NCBI RefSeq assembly: GCF_001999985.1
Contig: NZ_CP019645.1
Span: forward strand, 2,108,001-2,172,000
DNA length: 64,000 nucleotides
Source of the DNA: Helicobacter bilis
GTDB lineage: Bacteria; Campylobacterota; Campylobacteria; Campylobacterales; Helicobacteraceae
Direction: 5' to 3'
Shown here: positions 38,386 through 47,102 of the stretch, in pieces
How positions within the stretch are numbered: the first letter of the stretch is position 1
Layout of the letters: each line of letters starts with the position of its first letter
Program-made: the position numbers and the translations under genes
The notes under the pieces: generated by a model
What the model saw: the letters and a program-made list of their open reading frames with translations, nothing else
Databases searched by the model: none
Told to the model about the DNA's origin: nothing

Positions 38386-39894
38386 CTAAAACTTCTCCCA
38401 TTCTGTATGCTCTTTGCTTTTATCCATGATGCTTATACCCATACCCTCCAAAGTCTCTCGAATAGAATCTGCTTTTACAAAGTCTTTTGCTGCCTTTGCT
38501 TCTAGTCGCTCTTTTATGAGAGTTTCAATCTTTAGCTTTTCTTCATCGCTTACACCAAGCTGAAAATATTCGCTATAACTTAAAGTCCCAAGTCCTAGCA
38601 CAAAGTCGATTAATGCTAGATTTGCCTTTGCTTTTATCTTGTAGGCTTTATCTTTTGGTTGTGTATCAAGGTGATCGTTTGCCTCTTTTATAAACTCTTC
38701 AATCACACTCAAAGCAAGTGAGATATTTAAATCATCGCTAAGAGATTCTAAAAACTTTTCACTAAAATCTTTTGTAGCTTGTTTTAGAATCTCACTCATA
38801 TAAGGCTTAAAAAACTCTTCCCATTCATTTGCTTTTATAGAATCTCTAGATTCTATGTCATTAGAAAATGGTAAAAATTTAGGTATAGAATCTTTTTCAT
38901 AATCAAGCCTTTTTTTAAGTCGGTATAATTTATCAAGCCTTTTTTTTGATTGCAATAAATCTTCTTCATTAAAATGCAGTGGGCTTCTGTAATGTGTGCC
39001 TATGAGATAGTTACGCAGTATTTCGCCATGATATACCTTTAATGCGTCTTTTATAAAAAAGCTATTTCCTAGACTCTTACTCATTTTCTCACCATTAATG
39101 GTAACAAAGCCATTATGTAGCCAATATTTCGCAAGTTCCTTATTATGCAAACAGCGAGTTTGTGAGGCTTCATTCTCATGATGTGGGAAGAATAAATCCT
39201 GCCCACCAGCATGTATATCAATGCAAAATTCTTTATCTTTATGTGCTAATACAGAATCAATCATAGCAGAACATTCAATATGCCAGCCGGGTCTGCCTTT
39301 GCCTAGTATGCTTTCATAGCCTATATCATTTTCTCCCTTGTATGCTTTCCATAATACAAAGTCTCTTTGATCCCTCTTGCCCTCTTCTATCTCAACTCTA
39401 TGCACAGAATCTGTATCATCTAAATGCTTACTTAATGTGCCATAACTCTTATCTTTACTCACTTCAAGGCAAATATCTCCATTAGGCAAACGATAGGCTA
39501 TATCTTTTTGCAATAAGGATTCTATAAAATTTGACATAGATTCTAAAAACTCTGTTGCACGAGGCTCAAAGTGGGCTCTTCTCACATTTAAAGATTCCAT
39601 ATCTTGCAGGTATTTGTCTATATAGTGCTTTGCTAGTTCATTGAGTGGAGTTTTAGTTTGAAAGGATTTATTAATCAGCTTATCATCAATATCTGTGAAG
39701 TTTTTAGCGACTATGACTTTATAGCCCTTTGTCTCTAAGAATCTTGCGAGTAAATCAAAGCTAATAGCACTTCTAGCATGTCCTAAATGTGCGTCATCAT
39801 AGACCGTCGGACCGCATATATACATGCGTATTTCATTTGAGTTAAGCGGAACAAGATCTATTTTATCCCTATGTTTTGAATCATAAACTTTCAT
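38386..39894 (-). CDS. cysS: Cysteine--tRNA ligase
   Basis: Class I synthetase. CGPTVYDDAHLGHARS holds the HIGH motif (HLGH), KMSKSLGN is the KMSKS loop, and the zinc site uses C28 with C and H residues in GWHIECSAM and PHHENE. 502 residues against about 465 usual; the excess is a D/S/K-rich insert of about 35 residues after the KMSKS region (near IESRDSIKANEW). It lies 14 bases after murJ on the same strand, a pairing I recall from H. pylori. Confidence 0.96.
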   Translation of the reverse strand: MKVYDSKHRDKIDLVPLNSNEIRMYICGPTVYDDAHLGHARSAISFDLLARFLETKGYKVIVAKNFTDIDDKLINKSFQTKTPLNELAKHYIDKYLQDMESLNVRRAHFEPRATEFLESMSNFIESLLQKDIAYRLPNGDICLEVSKDKSYGTLSKHLDDTDSVHRVEIEEGKRDQRDFVLWKAYKGENDIGYESILGKGRPGWHIECSAMIDSVLAHKDKEFCIDIHAGGQDLFFPHHENEASQTRCLHNKELAKYWLHNGFVTINGEKMSKSLGNSFFIKDALKVYHGEILRNYLIGTHYRSPLHFNEEDLLQSKKRLDKLYRLKKRLDYEKDSIPKFLPFSNDIESRDSIKANEWEEFFKPYMSEILKQATKDFSEKFLESLSDDLNISLALSVIEEFIKEANDHLDTQPKDKAYKIKAKANLALIDFVLGLGTLSYSEYFQLGVSDEEKLKIETLIKERLEAKAAKDFVKADSIRETLEGMGISIMDKSKEHTEWEKF

Positions 39895-39908
39895 TGTCTT
39901 CCTTAGTG

Positions 39909-41789
39909 TTATGTAATGTGAAAAAATTGCTTGAAAATTTGTAATATACTAAATGTTACGCCAAGTGCTAAAAGTAGGTAAAAGGCGTATTTTTTATGCG
40001 AGATTATAGCTAAAAAATTGTGAATCCCAAATGCTTTTATATTGAAAACAAAAAGCACAACACCACCGATACTCCCAGCCAGTGCGACTATAAAATAACG
40101 CAATTCCCAAAGTATGCCATCTGTAATACTAAAATATCGCATGAAAAAAATAAAGATTCCAGAAAGCAGCGTGCCAACTGCAAGTGCGATGACAGAGTAT
40201 TTTGCCGCTTTTGCTTGTTGCTTTTTCGCATACAGCCAGAGGGAGAAAATCCGCGTTAAGCCAAAGGCTAAGAGTCCTGCCATATAGCCGATAAACGCCC
40301 ATGCAACTTGCAGGGTATCTTCTCTTACAAAGTTTTTTCGCTCAAACAAAAGCCATACGATTTCATTACTTAACATAATGCCACCAAGCGTGCAAATAGA
40401 AAGCGTTATGAGTAGAAACCAAAAAGCTGTTTTTAGATTCTGCAAAGCTATCTTTTCATCTTTTCGCTCAATCGCCTTTGCAATGGTTGGGAATAATGCA
40501 CTAGAGATAGCAATAGCAAAGATGGCTAAAGGTAGCTGAAAGATTCTATTTGCAAAGTTTAGTGTGCTGACACCCCCATCTGAATTTGGCAAAAGTGTGA
40601 TAAGACTAGAGTCAATAATAGCAATAATTTGTGCGGTAGAAGCCCCAAGCATAGCGGGGAAAAAGGCTTTAAAAAAGGCTTTAATGTCAGCAAGTAAGCG
40701 TAAGACATTATGTTTTGCTTTTGTATAGAATCTTGAGTCTTGCGTTGTCTCTTTGGTGATTTTGCGGGAGTTTGATATTGAAACTGCGTCATTACCCTTT
40801 AGGTAACTCCTTGTTTCAATATCTGCACAACCCACAAAATCACTCAAAGATACTTCCGCAGAATTTTTATCTATGCTTTTTTTAGATTCTAGTTTCTGTT
40901 TAGAATCTAGATTGTTTGCGGTATTTAAGGCGGAATTAGATTCTATATGAGATATTTCGCTACGCTCAACATGACAAGCAATAGAATCTTTACTCCCAAA
41001 TCTTATCCCCCTAAAACTTATAGTCATATTAGAATCTCTATACCACTTTTTGAGTGAAAGCATACCAATATATTGCAATCTCCATAATCCCGCCCTATAA
41101 AGCGGATAAAAATGAATGAGTATTTGACACACACCGCCAATAAGGACTGCATAGCTTAATATATACACTGCTTCAAAAAGCTCTTTTTCAGTTAAGCTCG
41201 TTTGAAACTGATAAGGCAGCATAGCCACAATCATAGCAATATTTAAAAGTGCGGTATTATAGGCATTGACCCAAAAGATATTTTTATATTGCAGTAGTGT
41301 GCTTAGATAAGTTACAATAAAGATTAATATAAGATACCAAAAGTGGATACGCACAAGCGGCATAGCAAGATTAATTCTCTCTTCATCATAACCTAATGCT
41401 AGAATCTTTGTAATAAAAGGGGCAAACCACATAACAAGCATGCTTAAAATGAGAATGAAAAAAAGAAAAATCCAAAAAATACTCACACTAAATGCCCCCT
41501 TTTTCTTCGCACTAAGAAAAAATGGCAAAAAGCTTTGCACAAAAGCCCCCTCACTCACAACACGCCGAAACATATTTGGAAACTTAAAGGCAATAAAGAA
41601 AATATCGCTATAAATGCTTGTTCCAAGCACTGCTGCTTGAATGGCATCACGCAAAAATCCAAATACACGAGAACACAAGATTCCAGAAGCATTGGTAAGA
41701 AAAAATCGTTTAAGCTTGTTTTGTTTTCTATTTAATTGTTTGTTATTATCTATCGTTTTAATGTTTTCGCTTGAATGTTTTTCTAACAT
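39909..41789 (-). CDS. murJ: Lipid II flippase MurJ with a 105-residue inserted segment
   Basis: MOP-family transporter that flips lipid II across the inner membrane. The N-terminal TNASGILCSRVFGFLRDAI and helices up to about residue 240 and from 375 on match MurJ. Residues about 251-355 are an insertion in a cytoplasmic loop, not found in usual MurJ: ACHVERSEISHIESNSAL, then DSKQKLESKKSIDKNS, then ADIETRSYLKGNDAVSISNS and RKITKETTQDSRF. Its DNA holds palindromic repeats. The frame is open throughout, so the protein is probably made with the insert. 626 residues. Confidence 0.92.
   Translation of the reverse strand: MLEKHSSENIKTIDNNKQLNRKQNKLKRFFLTNASGILCSRVFGFLRDAIQAAVLGTSIYSDIFFIAFKFPNMFRRVVSEGAFVQSFLPFFLSAKKKGAFSVSIFWIFLFFILILSMLVMWFAPFITKILALGYDEERINLAMPLVRIHFWYLILIFIVTYLSTLLQYKNIFWVNAYNTALLNIAMIVAMLPYQFQTSLTEKELFEAVYILSYAVLIGGVCQILIHFYPLYRAGLWRLQYIGMLSLKKWYRDSNMTISFRGIRFGSKDSIACHVERSEISHIESNSALNTANNLDSKQKLESKKSIDKNSAEVSLSDFVGCADIETRSYLKGNDAVSISNSRKITKETTQDSRFYTKAKHNVLRLLADIKAFFKAFFPAMLGASTAQIIAIIDSSLITLLPNSDGGVSTLNFANRIFQLPLAIFAIAISSALFPTIAKAIERKDEKIALQNLKTAFWFLLITLSICTLGGIMLSNEIVWLLFERKNFVREDTLQVAWAFIGYMAGLLAFGLTRIFSLWLYAKKQQAKAAKYSVIALAVGTLLSGIFIFFMRYFSITDGILWELRYFIVALAGSIGGVVLFVFNIKAFGIHNFLAIISHKKYAFYLLLALGVTFSILQIFKQFFHIT
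40741..40978 (-). repeat. Cluster of small palindromic elements inserted in murJ
   Basis: Three pieces. 40774-40823 is a nested hairpin: GATATTGAAAC and GTTTCAATATC outside, TTACC and GGTAA inside. 40741-40769 matches 52576-52604 at about 24 of 29 bases. 40950-40978 (GAGATATTTCGCTACGCTC onward to ATGACAAGC) is partly repeated at 55120-55151. All are translated in frame as part of MurJ. Confidence 0.65.
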
Positions 41790-41881
41790 TTTTTATACTC
41801 TTTACAAAAATATAGTAGAATATGCAATATTTTTTGGGATAACTATTGTAACAAACAAAATTTGATTTTAAGGTTAAGGCA

Positions 41882-43720
41882 ATGACTTTTTTTGCGAAAA
41901 AGAAACTCAAAGGTGTGCGTGATTGGGTTAGAGAGCTTACGCAGTTTTGTGCTGATTCTGAATTGAGTTTTAATGATTGTAATTTTCATGTTGCACATAC
42001 ACATACAATGTTAAAAAAAGATGATAAAGTTTTAGCCCCAACCTTTTTTAAAGAAACCTATAATCAAACAAGTGATGAAATCTATCAAACATTTGATATT
42101 GAAATCACACCAAAAGAATATGATTTTTCAAAGTTAAATTTTGCTTTTAGTTATCGCCATTTAGAAGCTGTTTTAATCTTAAAGGAAGGCTTTTTTGTCG
42201 ATGATAGGGAGCAATATAAGGCTCAACTCGCTGACTATATCACCGCATTTCTTATACAAAAAGACATTATTATTACAAGCGTAGAGCAGATAAAAATGCG
42301 TGTGGATAAGATTATAAGTGAAAATTTTACGCCACCATGCACGATTATGGAAGAGAAAAGATTTATATTCTTACGCTCAAAAGCAGATATTAAAAAACAA
42401 GGCTTTACAAATCTTTTAGAAGAGAAATGGTGTAGAGAAAATTATAAAAGTCCCATGCCAAACGCACTTTATGCGGTTGCAGAGGGCGATCCTATCGGCT
42501 TTTTCTTAAAAGATTCCATACCTACTTCTGGCAGAAACTTGCAAGGTGAATTTATAGATATGAAAAATTTGCATTTAAATACACCAAAACATGAAGATGG
42601 CAAGGGAGATTCTAAAGAGTTTGAAAGCGGGACATTTAGGTATAAAGCCCCGCCTGAAGCTGGTAATGGCATAAGAAAAGTAGAAGAAGGTCAAGTTGTT
42701 AAATACGAAGCAGATGGACATGGTATTGTAGAGTTTGCAGAGACTGGATTAAGGCTTATTGATATAGGCACTTTTCAGCAAGTTGGTCGCACAAATAGTA
42801 TTTTGGGCGGTGTTGAAAAGATGGCAGAAGTAGATATTGACTGCCCAGATAAGACAAAAGATGCGGTGCAAAATGGTGCGATTATTGAAGCTGAAGTGGT
42901 AAATATCAAAGGCACGGTTGGCGAAAAAGTCATCATTAAAGCAAAAAAACTGACAATTAATGGGCAAACCCATCAAAGTGCAGTTATGTATGCCGATGAA
43001 GCAAGTATCAATATCCATAAGGGAATCTTATATGCAAAAGAAGCTGATATTGATAAGCTAGAGAGTGGCAAGGTCTATGGTGGAAGCATTAATGTGCTTG
43101 ATGCACAAGGTGCAAAGATTGTAGGCGATAGCATTGTGGTATCTAACCTGCATTCTAATACGCATATTAAATTTTGTGAGAAACTTCATCTAAAAGCGAT
43201 TAATGGCAATGAAAATCAAATCAGCTTTGATATTTTTGCTAATTTTGAGAATAGAGAAAAACTCTCAAGTATCATTCATCTAGACTCACTTCTAAAAGAT
43301 GATATTAACGCACGCGTAGCGTTTTGCAGGGCATTAGCAGATAAAACACAAAAGCTAAAACCTATCATTGATAATCTAAAACCTGTTATTGACAGAAGTA
43401 AGAAGGAAGGCTTTGAGCTTGATGCAGAGACGAAGAAAACGCTAGGATTCTATGTGCTTTTATTGCGACAAATAAAAGAGCAAAAAGATATGGCAACACA
43501 GCTACAAAAGCTACGCACCGAAAACACACAAAAAGGCAAAATGATAGAAAAAATGCTAGGCATTGCAAAACTCACGACAGAATCAAGCTGGAAAGATAGC
43601 AATCAAATCATTTTAACACGACATTTCCCACCAGCAACGAACAAAATTTTTCCTCAAGATTCTGAAATGTTTGAAGTCGCCATTAATGATGATGGCACAA
43701 TGGAGAAGATTGGGCAGTAA
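41882..43720 (+). CDS. fapA: FapA/DUF342 family protein
   Basis: 612 residues. The centre has PNALYAVAEGDPIGFFLKD and PTSGRNLQGEF, the FapA block, followed by the glycine/valine-rich stacked beta region (EAEVVNIKGTVGEKVIIKAK, VYGGSINVLDAQGAKIVGDS) and a C-terminal coiled coil. In Vibrio, FapA takes part in placing polar flagella; in Helicobacter the role is not established. It is divergent from murJ, with about 90 bp between, and I recall a DUF342 gene beside mviN in H. pylori too. Confidence 0.8.
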   Translation: MTFFAKKKLKGVRDWVRELTQFCADSELSFNDCNFHVAHTHTMLKKDDKVLAPTFFKETYNQTSDEIYQTFDIEITPKEYDFSKLNFAFSYRHLEAVLILKEGFFVDDREQYKAQLADYITAFLIQKDIIITSVEQIKMRVDKIISENFTPPCTIMEEKRFIFLRSKADIKKQGFTNLLEEKWCRENYKSPMPNALYAVAEGDPIGFFLKDSIPTSGRNLQGEFIDMKNLHLNTPKHEDGKGDSKEFESGTFRYKAPPEAGNGIRKVEEGQVVKYEADGHGIVEFAETGLRLIDIGTFQQVGRTNSILGGVEKMAEVDIDCPDKTKDAVQNGAIIEAEVVNIKGTVGEKVIIKAKKLTINGQTHQSAVMYADEASINIHKGILYAKEADIDKLESGKVYGGSINVLDAQGAKIVGDSIVVSNLHSNTHIKFCEKLHLKAINGNENQISFDIFANFENREKLSSIIHLDSLLKDDINARVAFCRALADKTQKLKPIIDNLKPVIDRSKKEGFELDAETKKTLGFYVLLLRQIKEQKDMATQLQKLRTENTQKGKMIEKMLGIAKLTTESSWKDSNQIILTRHFPPATNKIFPQDSEMFEVAINDDGTMEKIGQ

Positions 43721-43978
43721 AAGGAATGTTATAGCCTTTACTTGTAAGAATTCAAATGCATTTAAATTTTAACTCCTTTTTGCTTGACACTTAAACCTTA
43801 TTAGCTTATTAATTTTCTAATTATATAGAATCTAATCCCATCCCCCATTTTTTTAGTTAGCATAACCGCACATTACTTGTTGCAAAAAAATATGAAAAAT
43901 TCAATACAGAATCTATCCCAACACAATCCTAAGATAGGATGTAATATGCACTCGTTTTACCACATATCCCAACTATAG

Positions 43979-44815
43979 CTAAAGCACATTGCATGTAAAT
44001 TTTACATTCATGCTAAGTTTTAATGGAACAACAAAAGATTCCATAAGACTTTTTATATTGATTTTAGAATCCACATTGCCTTGACTTGTAAAATCATTTG
44101 CATTATGACCTAGTATTTTTCTATCCACCGCATACATTGGATTGTCATAGAGTGAAATGTTTAGAAATGACATATTTGCAATATTGCATTTTGCATTGAG
44201 ATTCTTGCTGTATTCATCTTTTAGCATATTTGCTTGTTTTATGATTTGCTCTCTTAGTGCAATTTTCTGTGTCTCTTGGAGTGAATCCGACAAAACAAAT
44301 TTAAACGCATGATTTCTAAAATCTAGCCATTCATCTTGATATACAACCTTTTTTATTTGCGATACAAACTCTTCATATTGCTTATAAGTTTCTTCTTTCA
44401 TTTTGCATTTTATGTTGAAAGAGATGCTATATCCAGCCTTCATTTCATTTTTGTCATCATAGGTTTCAGTTGGTCCAAAAGTATAAGGGCTATATTTACA
44501 AATATCCTTGTTTGCTTGGGCTAGAGTGATTATGGAATCTAGCTTTTTTGTGATATGCTCTCTTTGTGATTCTGTAAGTGTGGGGGTATTTTTTAGAATC
44601 TTGCTTTCTACTATGCTAAGCTCCATTTGCAATAAATCTGGCTTAATGTCCTTTGAAGTTTCAATAGATTGTGAGATTTCTATGTGATTATTTTGTGTTG
44701 CTTCTACCACATTTTTATGTGTAAATTTCTGCACCACAAAAATATCAAAGGCAATGCCACCCGCAAATAAACACAGCACAATGCACGCAACGCCGATAAA
44801 TTTAACCCAACGCAT
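43979..44815 (-). CDS. Membrane-anchored periplasmic protein, SIMPL-like
   Basis: 278 residues. One N-terminal helix (KFIGVACIVLCLFAGGIAF) leaves the rest in the periplasm. The pattern of a long helix before a YSISFNIKCKM-type strand, then VSQIKKV and QKIALREQIIKQANML, then a closing strand (PLKLSMNVKFTCNVL) resembles the SIMPL/DUF541 fold, whose roles are poorly known. Confidence in the family is modest; being an exported anchored protein is clear. It is divergent from the porin gene. Confidence 0.55.
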   Translation of the reverse strand: MRWVKFIGVACIVLCLFAGGIAFDIFVVQKFTHKNVVEATQNNHIEISQSIETSKDIKPDLLQMELSIVESKILKNTPTLTESQREHITKKLDSIITLAQANKDICKYSPYTFGPTETYDDKNEMKAGYSISFNIKCKMKEETYKQYEEFVSQIKKVVYQDEWLDFRNHAFKFVLSDSLQETQKIALREQIIKQANMLKDEYSKNLNAKCNIANMSFLNISLYDNPMYAVDRKILGHNANDFTSQGNVDSKINIKSLMESFVVPLKLSMNVKFTCNVL

Positions 44816-44998
44816 ATAAATCCTTTCTATACAAAATACCTTAATTATAAAAGCTATATTTCAAGTTTTAGCTATTTGTATTATTTAGATTCTAAAACGA
44901 ATATAAAAATGAGATTTGATACACATTTTACATAGACGAACTTTTGCTTTTACAAAGGGTTTTTACAATACCGCAAACATTTCAACGATTAGGAGATC

Positions 44999-46477
44999 AT
45001 GATGAAGAAAGTTTTTTCAGTAGTGCTTGCAGGAGCATTATTCCAAGTGGCGTTTGCAGAGACACAAACACAAAATAGCGAACAAGTAGCACAAGATTCT
45101 GCCCCACAAGAAGTAGCAGTAGCACCTGCAAAAAAAGAGAATAAACTAAAAGATTTAGTAACAAATGCAAAAGTTAGTGGCTTTGGCTTTGCGAGATTCT
45201 TTACTATTAATGGATTTGATAATATTGGACAAAATGGGCAAAGTCAGCAGTATAGAATAAAGCTTGATGTAACAAGTGGTAAGATATATGGCTTTAGTGC
45301 GACTGCCGGTCTTTTCTTCTCTCAAGGATCAAGCACACCAGATGTAGGAAGCAACACAAATGGTGCTGTGCAAGGTGGTCGTGGGACTGCATTTACAAAT
45401 AACTTTTCAGATAGATTCAATATCTCACAAATATTTGCAAGTAAAGAATTTGATATAGGTTCTTTTAGCACAAAGATTGATGCAGGAAAGATGAATATCT
45501 CTTCTCCACTGAGTGATAATAAAGTGGATTTAGGCACAGGCTTTGTGGCTAATGCAAAGCAAAAAATAGATGGTGGTAGCATTAAATACCACGCTTCATT
45601 CTATGATAGCTGGAGTGGCGATCATGTAGGATATAATATCCGCACAAGATTATCAAGCAACGATCATACTTCAGCCGCAGGTGTTGGCATAGGTAATAAT
45701 CTCACATTGCTTGGTATGGGTGGTAATGTGATGAATAAGGCTTTAGATTTTAATGTCTATGCAGGAAATATCTATGGTTTTATGGACTTTTTGCTTTATG
45801 GTGAGGCAAAGTATGGCATGAAGCTGGGTGATTCTATGAAGCTTTCAATCCTTGCACAAACAAGCATGGCGGCATTAAATGGTAAGCCCCATCTTTATCT
45901 TGGATTAGATGGAAAAAGCATAGATAGAGTATTTGATACGGAATTGGCAAATGCAGCAAAATTTCGCGGACTTTATAATATTCAAGCAAAACTTGCTATT
46001 GATAAATTCTCTCTAAAAGCTGGATATCTAGGAAGCTTTGGCGATGGCTATGGCACACTTTTAGACTATAAGGGTGGCATTGATACCGCAGGAAAAATAT
46101 GGAATGGCAACCTTACAGCAACCTATGAGGGCTTAGGTATGCTAGGGTCTGGTAGCTTTAAAAACTCAAGTATCAATGTCGCCTATATAGCAGCTGAATA
46201 TGGCTTTAAGATTCCATTAAAAGTGGGACTTGATGTAGCGTATGTATTTGGTAATACTTATATGCCTATGCTTAAAGTTTCTCCTCATAATTCCGCAATA
46301 GACCATACACCTAATGCACTTGATAAGAAATTTATCAAAAATGCAAGTTTTGTAGAGATTACACCACATATTACCTATAAGTTTTTTGATAAGCTAGAAC
46401 TTTCTTTCCTAGCAGCGACATTGGCAGGTGATATAGATTTCTTTAAGACTAGAACAGAATTAAAATATACTTTCTAG
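44999..46477 (+). CDS. Major outer-membrane porin-like protein
   Basis: 492 residues with a signal peptide (MKKVFSVVLAGALFQVAFA), an A/P/E/Q-rich spacer, then a large beta-barrel with many alternating strands (SGFGFARFFTINGFDN, QYRIKLDVTSGKIYGFSATA, LSFLAATLAGDIDFF), ending in RTELKYTF with the BAM-type terminal phenylalanine. It resembles the Campylobacterota MOMP/Hom group of porins. Two ATGs are in tandem; the second (45002) is 6 bases from AGGAG and may be the true start. A hairpin after the stop suggests a single-gene transcript. Confidence 0.8.
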   Translation: MMKKVFSVVLAGALFQVAFAETQTQNSEQVAQDSAPQEVAVAPAKKENKLKDLVTNAKVSGFGFARFFTINGFDNIGQNGQSQQYRIKLDVTSGKIYGFSATAGLFFSQGSSTPDVGSNTNGAVQGGRGTAFTNNFSDRFNISQIFASKEFDIGSFSTKIDAGKMNISSPLSDNKVDLGTGFVANAKQKIDGGSIKYHASFYDSWSGDHVGYNIRTRLSSNDHTSAAGVGIGNNLTLLGMGGNVMNKALDFNVYAGNIYGFMDFLLYGEAKYGMKLGDSMKLSILAQTSMAALNGKPHLYLGLDGKSIDRVFDTELANAAKFRGLYNIQAKLAIDKFSLKAGYLGSFGDGYGTLLDYKGGIDTAGKIWNGNLTATYEGLGMLGSGSFKNSSINVAYIAAEYGFKIPLKVGLDVAYVFGNTYMPMLKVSPHNSAIDHTPNALDKKFIKNASFVEITPHITYKFFDKLELSFLAATLAGDIDFFKTRTELKYTF

Positions 46478-46511
46478 ACATTTTCTCCTTTTTCATATAC
46501 TCTTTTTTGTG

Positions 46512-46528
46512 CAACACTTAGTGTGTTG
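46512..46528 (+). terminator. Terminator-like hairpin after the porin gene
   Basis: CAACAC, loop TTAGT, GTGTTG, extended by G-T pairs, then TGTGATTTTT. It begins 35 bases after the porin stop codon. Confidence 0.45.
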
Positions 46529-47102
46529 TGTGATTTTTCATATTGCTAGATAATAAGTTTTATGAATAATTCATTTTTTTTACTTTTTTTACAACTTATA
46601 TATTTCTTTGCCACTCTCGAATAAAGCTATTTTATTGTTTACACCTAAAATAGCTTAAGCTAGAGGGGTTTGTATCCCACCAAGCCAAGACTATCTTGTT
46701 AGACTGCAAGTAAAACCTTATGTAAAATATATTTACCGCCATCAATCGCACGAGCGAAACTTTTGTTTATACTTGCAAAAAAAATGAAAATAAACATGAA
46801 AAATAAAACCAGCTTTTGATTGTTGATAATCTTAATGGTTCCTTATAGTAGGGATTAGTCATAAAAAGCATGAAATCATTCAAATATTTTCACAGGATAA
46901 AGCTTGAATGCAAAATCTTGTTTTCCTTAAAGCATAATCCCACTACGCATATGCTAATAATGGGGCTTATGCTTTATTGCGTAAAACTGCTTAAAACATA
47001 AGCGACACCTTTTATTGTATTTACTTTTTTAATTGAAATATAGGGGCTTGTTTTATTTGGGATTTTGTGGTATGATTTGAGTGGGTGTTGATAGAATCTT
47101 AT
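46529..47102. other. Structured gene-free region
   Basis: No coding frame. Two strong hairpins: AAGCTATTTT (46624-46633) with AAAATAGCTT (46647-46656), and AAAGCATAA plus CCC (46929-46941) with GGG plus TTATGCTTT (46963-46975). Between them is a G/C-richer stretch around 46660-46760. A non-coding RNA or mobile-element remnant is possible. No tRNA arm motifs are clear. Confidence 0.4.

Noticed and set aside
46574..46592. T8 and T7 runs after the porin gene as phase-variation tracts
   Set aside because: Short, interrupted, and not placed in a promoter or reading frame that they could switch.
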